A stretch of 51,720 nt of DNA from NCBI GenBank assembly GCA_009924735.1, contig RFQZ01000018.1, positions 1 through 51,720 of the forward strand, given 5' to 3'. Under the pieces are notes generated by a model. That model worked only from the letters and a program-made list of their open reading frames with translations. It made no database searches and had not been told where the DNA came from. This DNA is from Flavobacteriia bacterium (GTDB taxonomy: Bacteria; Bacteroidota; Bacteroidia; Flavobacteriales_D; Crocinitomicaceae). The translations under genes were made by a program, and so were the position numbers. The stretch's first letter is position 1. Each line of letters begins with the position of its first letter. Below, piece by piece: positions 1 through 8,924 of the stretch.

Positions 1-653
1 AAAGCCAGGATCCCTCCGCAAGAGAAATAGTCTAAATTCGTTAACAAATCGTTCGTTCTAACCACTAAATTATGAGAAAAATGACTTTCATATCCCCTAG
101 CCAACCATGCAATCACCACAGAAAGGACCAACATTCTCAAGACGTTCTTCGTTGACATAAAATAGAAAAGCAATCCCCACACAATATAAAAATGCTCCTC
201 GATACAAAGAGACCAAAACACTGAAAGAGGCGTGGTTTTAGGAAATTGATCCTCGATAATCATTTTATAATTTTCCAAAAAAGTAAATGAATACCTCCAG
301 TCAAAATCGTATCCACCCCCAACCATATGAAGTCCCCAATCTTGTTTTATGTCAAACGGCATGAAAAACACAATCAGCACCATCAGGAAGAACAGAGGCC
401 AAATTCGAAAAGCCCTGCGTTTATAGAAATTCCATAAATCAATTCGATTCGAATTGGCTTTTTCCAAAAAAAGTAAATAGGAGATTAAAAATCCACTAAG
501 CACAAAGAAAAACGATACCCCAATACCTCCTCCAGACTTGATTAAAGAAAAATTAGGGAACTTTGCATCTAGGGGAATGTGCAGCAAATAGACTTTCAAG
601 AAAGCAAAAAATCGAAGTGCGTCTATCGACTGAAAATGTTCCCTTTTAATCAT
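1..653 (-). CDS. Acyltransferase family 3 (OafA/YrhL-like) membrane protein, 3' end cut by window edge
   Basis: Translating the minus strand from the ATG at 653 gives an open frame to base 1. It begins MIKREHFQSIDALRFFAFLK, with the arginine and downstream histidine (LLHIP) typical of the first helix of acyltransferase-3 proteins, then FFFVLSGFLISYLL, the RAFRIWPLFF helix and SVFWSLCIEEHFYIVW. These are the family landmarks in the correct order. Such proteins transfer acetyl or other acyl groups to cell-envelope polysaccharides and span the inner membrane about ten times. About 217 residues are seen, so roughly the C-terminal 40% lies outside the window. The gene points away from the methyltransferase pair and appears intact as far as it can be read. 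A different, broken paralogue lies at the other end of the window. Confidence 0.85.
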   Translation of the reverse strand, partial: MIKREHFQSIDALRFFAFLKVYLLHIPLDAKFPNFSLIKSGGGIGVSFFFVLSGFLISYLLFLEKANSNRIDLWNFYKRRAFRIWPLFFLMVLIVFFMPFDIKQDWGLHMVGGGYDFDWRYSFTFLENYKMIIEDQFPKTTPLSVFWSLCIEEHFYIVWGLLFYFMSTKNVLRMLVLSVVIAWLARGYESHFSHNLVVRTNDLLTNLDYFSCGGILA

Positions 654-832
654 TAAACGGTGAGAGAATTACATCAATTGCAATGACAGCTTAAACCAAC
701 TGATGTTTCAAAAATAAAGAAATTACGCCAAACGGTCGAATTCAAGTCGTTGAAGCCCAATCCCAACCCTTATAAATTCATTTGATCTCAAAAGTCCGAA
801 CCTTCAAAGTGAAAAGAAAGATGCTACGAGTT

Positions 833-1501
833 TCAAGCTGAGATTACTGTTTTAACAGCCACCACCATCTCCCTTTTTCCAGGAGGTCCGGGCAATGTCT
901 CAACGAAAAACCCAACTGATTTCAGATCGCGTTTCACTTGCCCTTTGGCGCAATAGGTACTTAAAATTCCTCCCGTTTTCAGCGCTTGATAAGCAATGTT
1001 AAAATTTTCTAGGGTCCATAATTCTTCTTGTGCCCGTGGGCCAAAAGCATCGTAGTAAACAACATCAAACTTTTCTAAATACACCGTATCTTGCCATTTA
1101 CAGTTTCTCGGAGTGATTTCGAAAAAGTGTCCCAATGATTGTGTTTCTTCAAAACGCAAGTGCTCAAAAAAATCCAAGACCCTTAAATCATCCTCGCCAA
1201 GAACTTCCAGGCATTTTCTAACGATTTCAGGTGCCACGGGAAAGGCTTCGATGCCTACATAACTCACCTTAACAGCGCGTTTTTCAGCCCATACATAAGT
1301 AAGGTAAGCATTCAACGCTGTACCCAATCCCAATTCCAAAACATGTACAACCTTTTGATGCTTGAAACTGTCAACGCCGTTTTGAATAAAGACATGTTCT
1401 GCTTCCTGCAGGGCCCCGTGGATAGAATGATAATGCTCGTCTATTTCAGGAACATACAAGGTAAAGGAACCATCGGCTGTTTTGGTCAGTGTTCGTTTCA
1501 T
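833..1501 (-). CDS. mnmD: MnmD-type tRNA (5-methylaminomethyl-2-thiouridine) methyltransferase
   Basis: This 222-residue protein starts MKRTLTKTADGSFTLYVPE and has the SAM-binding loop ELGLGTALNA (about residues 56-65) and the YYDAFGP motif (about residue 150) typical of the DUF752/MnmC1 family. In the stand-alone form (MnmD) it methylates the aminomethyl group on the wobble uridine of certain tRNAs, the step done by the C-terminal half of the bifunctional MnmC in enterobacteria. No FAD-dependent MnmC2 domain is attached. The start codon overlaps the stop of the upstream O-methyltransferase by four bases (ATGA), so the two are probably co-transcribed and translationally coupled. Confidence 0.85.
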   Translation of the reverse strand: MKRTLTKTADGSFTLYVPEIDEHYHSIHGALQEAEHVFIQNGVDSFKHQKVVHVLELGLGTALNAYLTYVWAEKRAVKVSYVGIEAFPVAPEIVRKCLEVLGEDDLRVLDFFEHLRFEETQSLGHFFEITPRNCKWQDTVYLEKFDVVYYDAFGPRAQEELWTLENFNIAYQALKTGGILSTYCAKGQVKRDLKSVGFFVETLPGPPGKREMVVAVKTVISA

Positions 1502-2136
1502 TTTTTTCGGGCCACCATGATTCCATCTCGAATCGGTAAGAGAACGTTTTCGACACGGTCATCCAAATGAAGGGTCTCATTGTATTTTCGTAACAATTCT
1601 GTTTCACGATCGGTTGCATGGGGATCAATGACTTTCCCAGACCACAACACATTGTCCGCCAAGATAAGTCCCCCCGGCCTTGTGTTTTCAACTACTAAAT
1701 CATAATACGCCAAATAGTTTTTCTTATCGGCATCAATGAATACCAAATCCCATGATTCTTGTAAGGTTGGTATGATTTCTAAGGCATTCCCTGTGCGAAA
1801 ATCAATTTGCGATGCATAGTCAGACTCCAAAAAATAGCCTTTTACCCGTTGTGCAAGTTCTTCGTTTACATCGATGGTAATTAACTTACCGTCATCAGGC
1901 AATCCTTCCGCCAAACATAAGGCAGAAAACCCAGTATAGGTTCCAATTTCTAAAATCCTTTTCGGCTGGCAAATCTTAGCGATCAAAGAAAGCACCCTGC
2001 CTTGAAAGTGACCACTGAGCATTCTCGGCTGTAGCACCTCGAGGTGGGTTTCTCTAACAATCCGATCCAATAAAGCGCTGTGTGGAGTTGTATGTTTACA
2101 AACATAGGCATCCAACTCGTTACTGATAAATTCCAT
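1498..2136 (-). CDS. Class I SAM-dependent O-methyltransferase (CCoAOMT-like family)
   Basis: The protein belongs to the O-methyltransferase family 3 (caffeoyl-CoA/catechol O-methyltransferase-like). It shows the SAM motif RILEIGTYTGFSAL (about residues 60-73), the metal-site region DLVFIDADKKNY, and the following LADNVLWSGKV. Bacterial members act on small catechol-type substrates, but the natural substrate here cannot be read from the sequence. The open frame continues to 2151, but I chose the ATG at 2136 because the -7 promoter element at 2141-2148 overlaps the longer start. That gives 212 residues. It is followed by mnmD with a four-base overlap, and alaS is divergent. Confidence 0.85.
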   Translation of the reverse strand: MEFISNELDAYVCKHTTPHSALLDRIVRETHLEVLQPRMLSGHFQGRVLSLIAKICQPKRILEIGTYTGFSALCLAEGLPDDGKLITIDVNEELAQRVKGYFLESDYASQIDFRTGNALEIIPTLQESWDLVFIDADKKNYLAYYDLVVENTRPGGLILADNVLWSGKVIDPHATDRETELLRKYNETLHLDDRVENVLLPIRDGIMVARKK

Positions 2137-2140
2137 AGGA

Positions 2141-2148
2141 CAAAGGTA
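2141..2148 (-). promoter_or_regulatory. Candidate Bacteroidota -7 element (TACCTTTG) for the O-methyltransferase-mnmD operon
   Basis: On the minus strand this reads TACCTTTG, a full match to the Bacteroidota TAnnTTTG consensus. It ends four bases before the ATG at 2136, so the transcript would carry almost no 5' leader. No clear TTG -33 element is visible. Confidence 0.5.
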
Positions 2149-2225
2149 CACAGGATATGGGATTTAAACATTTCTTAATCATCGGTGGACAAAAGTTATT
2201 TTCAACGCATAATCGCTGATTTTCT

Positions 2226-2233
2226 TAAATTTG
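2226..2233 (+). promoter_or_regulatory. Candidate -7 element (TAAATTTG) for alaS
   Basis: TAAATTTG matches TAnnTTTG and lies 21 bases before the ATG at 2255. It overlaps the TTG of the longer reading frame (2231), which argues that the TTG is not the start. It is back to back with the promoter at 2141-2148. Confidence 0.5.
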
Positions 2234-2254
2234 CGAAACGATATATTTATTCCG

Positions 2255-4867
2255 ATGACCGTAGCAGAAATCCGCCAGCATTTTTTAGATTTTTTTGAAA
2301 GCAAACAACACCGCATTGTTTCGTCTTCGCCTTTGGTCGTCAAAAACGATCCGACGCTTTTATTCACCAATGCTGGAATGAACCAATTCAAGGATTATTT
2401 TCTTGGAAATCAACCCATTGTAGAAAAGCGCATTGCCAATTCACAGAAATGCCTTCGTGTTTCCGGCAAACACAACGACCTTGAGGAAGTAGGTGTTGAT
2501 ACCTACCACCACACCTTATTCGAAATGCTCGGAAACTGGTCCTTCGGTGACTATTTCAAAAAGGAAGCCATCCATTGGGCATGGGAACTTCTAACGGAAG
2601 TTTACAAACTAAACAAAGCGGACTTATACGTAACGGTATTCGAAGGAGACACGAACGATAATGTCCCACAAGACCAAGAATCTTTTGACATTTGGTCCCA
2701 ATTGATCGACCCAAAACACATCCTACTCGCAACGAAAAAAGACAATTTTTGGGAAATGGGCGATACAGGCCCATGCGGTCCATGTACAGAAATTCATGTT
2801 GACCTAAGGTCTGCTACAGAAAAGCAAAACGAACCTGGTAAAAACCTGGTAAACAAAGACCATCCCCAGGTAATTGAAATCTGGAACTTGGTATTCATGC
2901 AATTCAACCGAAAAGCCAACGGCAGTTTAGAACCCCTTCCACAAACGCATGTTGACACCGGAATGGGCTTGGAAAGGTTGGCGATGGCATTGCAACAAAA
3001 AACAAGTAATTACGACACTGATTTGTTTCAGGCGTTGATCCAACACATGGTTCAACAAAGTGGAATTGAATATGGTGTAAAGGAAACCACTGACATAGCG
3101 CATCGCGTTATAGCCGACCACATTCGAGCGATTTGTTTCTCCATCGCTGACGGTCAGTTGCCTTCAAACAATGGAGCCGGGTATGTCATCCGCAGAATCT
3201 TGCGAAGGGCGGTTCGCTATGGTTACCAAACTTTGGGACTTAAAGATCCTTTTTTACATACGATTGTAGCGGTGTTGGTTAAGGAAATGGGGCATCCGTA
3301 TTCGGAATTGATTACCCAAAAATCACTTATTGAAAAAGTAATCAAGGAAGAAGAATTAAGTTTTTTCCGCACCCTTGAACAGGGAATCCGCAGAATGGAC
3401 GCCTTAATGGCACAAGCAACCGAAAAAAAGAACCTACAACTCGGGGGCGCTGATGTATTTGAATTGTACGACACTTATGGTTTTCCTTTGGATTTAACCT
3501 CACTGATTGCAAGAGAGAACCAATTCGAAGTAGATGAAAAAGGCTTCCAGGAAGAATTGGACAAGCAAAAAGCACGTTCGCGCGCAGCTACGGGAATTGA
3601 AACAGATGATTGGAACCAAATTCACCCTGACGTTGTAACAAGCTTTTCTGGATACGACACCTTGGAATTACCGATAAAAATCTTGAAATACCGAAAAGTA
3701 ATCCAAAACCAAAAAACCTTCTACCAGTTGGTATTCGACCAAACGCCCTTTTATGCCGAAGGAGGTGGACAAGTGGGAGATACAGGTGAAATATACAATG
3801 AGGGTGAGAAGATTTGGATTTTCGACACGAAAAAAGAAAACAACCTTTGGATTCACTTAAGTCAAACCCTTCCCACAAAATTGGATGACAGCTTCACAGC
3901 GAAAGTGGATGCAAAACGAAGAAGCGACATCATGAAGAACCACAGTGCTACGCATTTGCTACACCATGCATTGCGCGAAGTACTTGGTACCCATGTGGAA
4001 CAAAAAGGTTCTTTGGTTGGACCTGATTATTTACGCTTTGATTTCTCTCATTTTTCCAAAATTTCCGATGATGAGATGTCTAAAATCGTTCGCTTATTGG
4101 AACAACAAATCAAGGATAACCTTGCGTTGAAAGAACGAAGAAGCGCACCGATCGAAGAAGCAAAATCCATGGGTGCAATGGCCTTGTTTGGCGAAAAATA
4201 CGGAGAGTTTGTACGCGTTATACAATTTGGTGACTCTGTTGAACTTTGTGGCGGGACCCACGTGGACAACACAAATTCCATCGGTCTGGTTAAAATACAA
4301 TCAGAATCTGCCGTAGCGGCCGGTATCCGAAGGATTGAAATGATCACAGGATCAGCAGCGGAAGCACATTACAAGGAAGAAACCGCATTGCTTAACGACA
4401 TTCGAATTTTGTTTAAAAATCCAAAAGACATCGTTAAAAGCGTGCAGGATTTAATGGAAAGCAATTCCAAAATCGCTAAGGAAGTAGAGTCACTCATGAA
4501 AGCGCGAAGCATCCAAATAAAGAATGGTTTAATGTCTGAAATTACAGAGGTTGGCGACCTAAACATCCTTTGCAAACAAATTTCTTTAGACAGCAATTCT
4601 GTGAAGGACATCCTATTTCAACTCAAAGGACAAGTGGACCGATTTATTGGCATCATTGGAAATACCGATGGCGACAAGTGTGGATTGAGCGTAATCATTT
4701 CCGATTCACTTGTCGAAGAAAAACAATGGAGTGCGGTACAATGGATTCGAGAAGCAGCACCCTTGATTCAAGGTGGCGGTGGCGGGCAACCTTTCTTTGC
4801 AACCGCAGGTGGAAAAAATGCAGCGGGATTAAACGAAGCCCTTACCTTGATAAAGCGAAAAATCTAA
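2255..4867 (+). CDS. alaS: Alanyl-tRNA synthetase
   Basis: AlaS charges tRNA-Ala with alanine and edits mischarged serine and glycine. The protein (870 residues from the ATG at 2255) begins MTVAEIRQHFLDFFESKQH, the usual AlaS N-terminus; the frame is open from a TTG at 2231, but that lies in the promoter element. The catalytic domain includes PTLLFTNAGMNQFKDYF and GDTGPCGPCTEIH. The editing domain carries the zinc-site residues H563 and H567 (NHSATH) and C665 and H669 (CGGTH), almost at the Escherichia coli positions. The C-terminal C-Ala domain ends with the glycine-rich IQGGGGGQPFFATAGG. It is full length and intact. Confidence 0.98.
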   Translation: MTVAEIRQHFLDFFESKQHRIVSSSPLVVKNDPTLLFTNAGMNQFKDYFLGNQPIVEKRIANSQKCLRVSGKHNDLEEVGVDTYHHTLFEMLGNWSFGDYFKKEAIHWAWELLTEVYKLNKADLYVTVFEGDTNDNVPQDQESFDIWSQLIDPKHILLATKKDNFWEMGDTGPCGPCTEIHVDLRSATEKQNEPGKNLVNKDHPQVIEIWNLVFMQFNRKANGSLEPLPQTHVDTGMGLERLAMALQQKTSNYDTDLFQALIQHMVQQSGIEYGVKETTDIAHRVIADHIRAICFSIADGQLPSNNGAGYVIRRILRRAVRYGYQTLGLKDPFLHTIVAVLVKEMGHPYSELITQKSLIEKVIKEEELSFFRTLEQGIRRMDALMAQATEKKNLQLGGADVFELYDTYGFPLDLTSLIARENQFEVDEKGFQEELDKQKARSRAATGIETDDWNQIHPDVVTSFSGYDTLELPIKILKYRKVIQNQKTFYQLVFDQTPFYAEGGGQVGDTGEIYNEGEKIWIFDTKKENNLWIHLSQTLPTKLDDSFTAKVDAKRRSDIMKNHSATHLLHHALREVLGTHVEQKGSLVGPDYLRFDFSHFSKISDDEMSKIVRLLEQQIKDNLALKERRSAPIEEAKSMGAMALFGEKYGEFVRVIQFGDSVELCGGTHVDNTNSIGLVKIQSESAVAAGIRRIEMITGSAAEAHYKEETALLNDIRILFKNPKDIVKSVQDLMESNSKIAKEVESLMKARSIQIKNGLMSEITEVGDLNILCKQISLDSNSVKDILFQLKGQVDRFIGIIGNTDGDKCGLSVIISDSLVEEKQWSAVQWIREAAPLIQGGGGGQPFFATAGGKNAAGLNEALTLIKRKI

Positions 4868-4874
4868 CCAGCAC

Positions 4875-5798
4875 TTGAATACACCAAAAATTTCTGTAGC
4901 GATTTGCACGTATAACCGGGAAAAATATTTACCCCAACTTTTTCAATCCATTGAAAAACAAACGCTGCCTGAATCTGCTTATGAAATTTTACTCATTGAC
5001 AACAATTCTCCTGGCAATACCCATGAGTTGTTTACGCATTTCTTAACGGAAAATCCTTCCAAGCATGGGGAATATTTCTTGGAAACGAACCAAGGACTTT
5101 CGCACGCAAGAAACAGGGCCATCCAAGAATCGAATGCACCCCTGATTACTTTTTTAGACGACGACGCTTTTATAGATGTGGATTACCTTAACGTTTTGGT
5201 AAATACCTTTGAAAACTACCCAGAGGTAGGTGCCATTGGAGGACCCATTTCTCTGCATTACGAGGACATCATTCCGAAATGGGAAAACAAATATTTGAAT
5301 TCACTTTTGGGATATTTCAACCGTGGAAATGAATTGCATTATTTTTCCGAAAAAGACTACCCTCGGGGTTCCAACATGGCCTTTCGCACCTTGTTATTTG
5401 AAAAGACTGGAACTTTTGACGTACAACTTGGAAGAATTGGAGCGAACCTATTTGGGGGCGAAGAAAAAGACCTATTCAATCGGATTTACAAGCAGAAAAT
5501 CAGTGTCTTATACCAACCTGATGCGCGCGTATTTCACTGCGTTCCCAATGAAAGAACCACCTTTGACTTTATCAAAAAACAAGCACTTGGCACTGGCCAA
5601 AGTGAACGAATCCGAAGCAAAACCGAAGGGAATGGTAGCCTACTGAAAAGGATTTTTTCGGAAGGAATCAAATGGATGGGAAGCTTTGTTTTGTGGTTTT
5701 TATTTGCATTCAAAGGACAATCCAGTAAGGGGAATATGATTTTGTTCTTTCGCTATTGGGTAAGTTATGGTTTGGTTATTAATCCGAAAAAAGCATGA
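4875..5798 (+). CDS. Family 2 glycosyltransferase
   Basis: This is a 307-residue GT-A fold glycosyltransferase. It opens with ISVAICTYNREKYL and has LLIDNNSPGN, a nucleotide-sugar and metal site LDDDAF (the DxD region, about residue 96), and GGEEKDLFNRI, the acceptor/catalytic region of GT2 enzymes. A hydrophobic segment near the C-terminus (WMGSFVLWFLFAF) suggests membrane association. No ATG is available near the conserved N-terminus, so the start is probably TTG at 4875, seven bases after alaS. It overlaps the next gene by four bases and opens the surface-glycan block. Donor and acceptor are unknown. Confidence 0.85.
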   Translation: MNTPKISVAICTYNREKYLPQLFQSIEKQTLPESAYEILLIDNNSPGNTHELFTHFLTENPSKHGEYFLETNQGLSHARNRAIQESNAPLITFLDDDAFIDVDYLNVLVNTFENYPEVGAIGGPISLHYEDIIPKWENKYLNSLLGYFNRGNELHYFSEKDYPRGSNMAFRTLLFEKTGTFDVQLGRIGANLFGGEEKDLFNRIYKQKISVLYQPDARVFHCVPNERTTFDFIKKQALGTGQSERIRSKTEGNGSLLKRIFSEGIKWMGSFVLWFLFAFKGQSSKGNMILFFRYWVSYGLVINPKKA

Positions 5799-6709
5799 AA
5801 CGAATCCTTTGCCTCCAAGATTTTTTCACGAAATCATTCCAGAGTAAAATCAGTTTTCTGCGCATGTTCCTTCAGTCCAATTTTCGTGGGATTTTACAAA
5901 AACCGCAATCCTTTGCAAAACCTTGCTTAATCCTAGGAAACGGCCCTTCCCTGAACGATACCTTCGCCCAAAATTCCACCGAAACCTTTGCTTCTTTCGA
6001 CCTCATGGCCGTAAATGCCGCCGCAACAAGTCCAACCTTTGAAATGTACAAACCCAAGTTATACATTCTCAATGCACTCACCTACTTTTATGAGGATGGT
6101 CAACTTTCGGAATTTTACATCCAATCGAAACATGAGTTGTTCAATGCCTTGGCAACAAAAACCTCTTGGGAAATGAAACTTTTGGTCCCTTTTTGCGCAA
6201 AGAAATCCAGTGATTTCAAATCTTTGCTTTCCAAAAACCCCCACCTTCATCCCTTGTATTTCAACCAAACACCTGTTGAAGGCTTACCGCTTTTATCCCA
6301 TTTCTGTTATGCAAAAGGATGGGGAATGCCACGCCCACACAATGTACTCATTCCGGGAATTATGACGGCCATTGGCTTAGGTTATCGAACCCTTGTCATC
6401 GCAGGGGCTGACCACTCATGGTTGGCTGACCTCACCGTGAATGAAAAAAATGAGGCGATGTTAAGACATGTGCACTTTTATGCCACCGAAGGAACTTCCC
6501 CCATGAAAGTAGAAGACCGAAAAGAAAGGCCAAGAAGATTGCATGAAATCATTCAAAAATTCTACCTTTCATTTAAAGGGTATTGGGACATTCAACGGTA
6601 TGCTAAATCGAAGGGCGTAAAGATCTACAATGCGAGCAGTGTCTCCATGATTGATGCATTTGAACGAAAAAACCTAGAAGAAATCCTGACTTCTACGCCG
6701 AATAAATAA
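5795..6709 (+). CDS. DUF115 / MptE-like Rossmann protein of a glycan locus
   Basis: The 304-residue protein contains CLILGNGPSLND near residue 50, the signature of the DUF115 (6-hydroxymethylpterin diphosphokinase MptE-like) fold, and a later VIAGADHSWL. In bacteria this domain occurs in proteins tied to glycosylation, including the Maf flagellin-glycosylation proteins that act with nonulosonic acids, and in polysaccharide loci. The catalytic role here is not known. It overlaps the preceding GT2 by four bases and is followed by a PseB-like dehydratase, which fits a glycan role. The assignment rests mainly on one motif and on context. Confidence 0.6.
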   Translation: MKRILCLQDFFTKSFQSKISFLRMFLQSNFRGILQKPQSFAKPCLILGNGPSLNDTFAQNSTETFASFDLMAVNAAATSPTFEMYKPKLYILNALTYFYEDGQLSEFYIQSKHELFNALATKTSWEMKLLVPFCAKKSSDFKSLLSKNPHLHPLYFNQTPVEGLPLLSHFCYAKGWGMPRPHNVLIPGIMTAIGLGYRTLVIAGADHSWLADLTVNEKNEAMLRHVHFYATEGTSPMKVEDRKERPRRLHEIIQKFYLSFKGYWDIQRYAKSKGVKIYNASSVSMIDAFERKNLEEILTSTPNK

Positions 6710-6711
6710 TG

Positions 6712-6719
6712 TAAATTTG
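6712..6719 (+). promoter_or_regulatory. Candidate -7 element (TAAATTTG) for the pseB-like gene
   Basis: TAAATTTG is a full TAnnTTTG match ending five bases before the ATG at 6725. A weak -33 variant (CTG at 6686-6688) lies 23 bases upstream. It would be an internal promoter of the glycan block giving an almost leaderless transcript. Confidence 0.4.
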
Positions 6720-6724
6720 TTACG

Positions 6725-7735
6725 ATGAATGATCGATCCATATTAATTACCGGAGGAACAGGTTCCTTGGGAAAAGCCTTAACCGCGCACATACTTACCC
6801 ATTTTCCCGATGTGAAGCGCCTTGTAATTTATTCCAGGGATGAACAAAAGCAGTTCGAAATGGAGCAATTGTTTCCTTTGCAAAAATTCCCGCAACTCAG
6901 GTATTTTATTGGAGACGTGAGAGATTCGGAACGATTGGAGCGAGCTTTTCAAGGAATTGACTGTGTTATCCACGCTGCTGCCATGAAACATGTACACATC
7001 GCTGAGTACAATCCAGATGAATGTGTCAAAACCAATGTTGGCGGTGCTGAAAACGTAATCAAAGCGGCCCTTAAAACCAACGTCAAAAACGTAGTCGCCT
7101 TGTCAACCGACAAAGCATGCGCACCCATTAACCTGTATGGCGCCACCAAATTAACATCCGACAAGCTTTTTGTCGCTGCCAACAACATCAAAGGGAAACA
7201 AGACATTAAATTTTCTGTCGTACGCTATGGAAATGTGATGGGATCGAATGGTTCCGTTATTCCCTTTTTCCTTAAAAAGAAGAAGTTGGATGGAATCCTC
7301 CCAATCACTGTAAAAGAAATGACAAGGTTTAACATCTCGTTGCAAGAAGGTGTGGACATGGTCATGCATGCCATGCAAAACGCTTGGGGTGGTGAGATTT
7401 TTGTACCAAAAATCCCTTCCTACAACATCATTGACGTGGCTGAAGCCGTTGGTCCAGACTGCGAAAAACCGGTCATCGGCATCCGTCCCGGAGAGAAAAT
7501 CCATGAGGAAATGATCAGCTCATCGGATTCTTTTTTCACCTACGATTTAGGTAAATACTACACCATTCTGCCTCAAACCCCCACTTGGGATTTGAAAGCG
7601 TTTATCACTGCCAACGAAGCGGTGAAAGTTGAAGAAGGTTTTTCCTACAATTCAAAGGACAACCAAGATTGGGAAACCGTGGAAAGTTTGCGAATGAAAA
7701 TCCGAGAATTTGTAGACCCTGAATTCTCAATTTAA
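6725..7735 (+). CDS. pseB: UDP-N-acetylglucosamine 4,6-dehydratase, PseB-like
   Basis: PseB converts UDP-GlcNAc to the 4-keto-6-deoxy-L-AltNAc nucleotide sugar, the first step towards pseudaminic acid. The 336-residue protein has the NAD(P) loop ITGGTGSLGKAL at residues 7-18, HAAAMKHV near residue 80, ALSTDKACAPINLYGATK with the YxxxK catalytic pair (about residue 138), and the IRPGEKIHEEM segment typical of this short dehydratase class. It is close to the usual length of PseB/FlaA1. The assignment as PseB and not another CapD-like dehydratase is supported by PseI and PseH-like genes 6-8 kb downstream on the same strand. Confidence 0.85.
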   Translation: MNDRSILITGGTGSLGKALTAHILTHFPDVKRLVIYSRDEQKQFEMEQLFPLQKFPQLRYFIGDVRDSERLERAFQGIDCVIHAAAMKHVHIAEYNPDECVKTNVGGAENVIKAALKTNVKNVVALSTDKACAPINLYGATKLTSDKLFVAANNIKGKQDIKFSVVRYGNVMGSNGSVIPFFLKKKKLDGILPITVKEMTRFNISLQEGVDMVMHAMQNAWGGEIFVPKIPSYNIIDVAEAVGPDCEKPVIGIRPGEKIHEEMISSSDSFFTYDLGKYYTILPQTPTWDLKAFITANEAVKVEEGFSYNSKDNQDWETVESLRMKIREFVDPEFSI

Positions 7736-7739
7736 GATT

Positions 7740-8177
7740 ATGAATAACGAGGAAACCATAAAGGACCACAATGCCCAAGAACTCGAACCCAAGGTTACGG
7801 GAATCGGGGGTGTGTTTTTTCGTTCAAATGATCCAGCTGCAACCAAAAAATGGTACACCGAGCATTTGGGTTTCGAAACCAACGCATACGGAGCTACCTT
7901 TGAAGGAAGGGAGTTGGATAACCCCGAAGTCATCAATGCTTTGCAATGGAGTGTATTCAAATCTGACACCACTTATTTTGAACCTTCTACCAAAGAATTT
8001 ATGATCAATTATCGGGTTCAAAACCTTGAAGGATTGGTCGCTAAAATGTTAAAGAATGGCGCAACGGTATTGGATGAAATTGTCACCTATGAATATGGGA
8101 AATTTGTTCACCTACTCGACCCAGACGGGAATAAAATAGAACTTTGGGAACCCATTGGAACGCTTCCAAAGGCATAA
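7740..8177 (+). CDS. VOC (glyoxalase/bleomycin-resistance fold) family protein
   Basis: This 145-residue single-domain protein has the vicinal-oxygen-chelate pattern: GIGGVFFRSNDPAATKKWYTEHLGF at the N-terminal half, and a closing VHLLDPDGNKIELWEP where the final E is a typical metal ligand. Family members include glyoxalase I, dioxygenases and antibiotic-binding proteins; no specific substrate can be read. It starts four bases after the pseB stop and is followed at 15 bases by the VIT1-type transporter. It may simply be co-transcribed with the glycan genes without sharing their pathway. Confidence 0.8.
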   Translation: MNNEETIKDHNAQELEPKVTGIGGVFFRSNDPAATKKWYTEHLGFETNAYGATFEGRELDNPEVINALQWSVFKSDTTYFEPSTKEFMINYRVQNLEGLVAKMLKNGATVLDEIVTYEYGKFVHLLDPDGNKIELWEPIGTLPKA

Positions 8178-8192
8178 ATCACACAGCAAATC

Positions 8193-8900
8193 ATGGAGAA
8201 AATAACAATCGAGAATTACCTAGACAGCCATTACATCCACCGAAGCAACTGGTTACGGGCAGCTGTATTGGGTGCAAACGACGGAATTATTTCCATCTCA
8301 AGTCTTGCCATTGGCGTTGCCACCGCAAGCAATTCAAGGGAAGCCACGGTACTGGCAACGGTTGCCGGATTGGTCGCAGGCGCATTATCCATGGCAGCAG
8401 GTGAATACGTTTCTGTGAGTTCTCAAACCGACACCGAAACCGCGGACATCGAACGAGAAGCGCAAGAGTTAAAAGACATGCCGGAAGAGGAATTGCAGAT
8501 ATTGGCGCAAATCTACGAGAACCGAGGTCTCAAAAAAGAAACGGCCATGCAGGTTGCCTTAGAATTGACAGAAAAAGACGCCTTAGCGGCACATGTTCGC
8601 GACGAATTGGGCATCAATGAAATTAGCAAGGCGAATCCAATTCAAGCGGCTTTGGCGTCGGGAACGGCCTTTACCGTTGGAGGAATTTTACCCCTGATGG
8701 TTGTGCTTTTGGCTCCCATCAAAGGCATTGAATATTTTCTTTACGGGTTTACCATTTTATTCTTAGCCATTTTAGGAAGCATCTCGGCTAAAACGGGTGG
8801 ATCAAGTATGAAAAAGGCAATCATGCGAATTACCATTTGGGGTACCATCGCCATGGGCTTGTCTGGTTTGGTTGGTTATGTCTTCGGCGTCAATGTATAA
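8193..8900 (+). CDS. VIT1/CCC1 family metal transporter
   Basis: The 235-residue protein carries the VIT1/CCC1 signature: NWLRAAVLGANDGIISISSLAIG in the first membrane helix, SMAAGEYVSVSSQTDTE at the end of the second, then an acidic cytosolic helical segment (about residues 75-150), a GTAFTVGGILPL helix and two further C-terminal helices. Relatives carry Fe2+ or Mn2+ across membranes (for example into vacuoles in plants and fungi). In bacteria they are thought to help relieve metal excess. It lies inside the glycan block with only 15-24 base gaps, an unusual neighbour for sugar-modifying enzymes. Confidence 0.9.
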   Translation: MEKITIENYLDSHYIHRSNWLRAAVLGANDGIISISSLAIGVATASNSREATVLATVAGLVAGALSMAAGEYVSVSSQTDTETADIEREAQELKDMPEEELQILAQIYENRGLKKETAMQVALELTEKDALAAHVRDELGINEISKANPIQAALASGTAFTVGGILPLMVVLLAPIKGIEYFLYGFTILFLAILGSISAKTGGSSMKKAIMRITIWGTIAMGLSGLVGYVFGVNV

Positions 8901-8924
8901 TATCGTTTACACCCCTTGAACCAC

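Noticed and set aside
2231..2254. TTG start for alaS, eight residues longer
   Set aside because: The TTG overlaps the TAnnTTTG promoter element and the AlaS N-terminus (MTVAEIRQ) begins at 2255.
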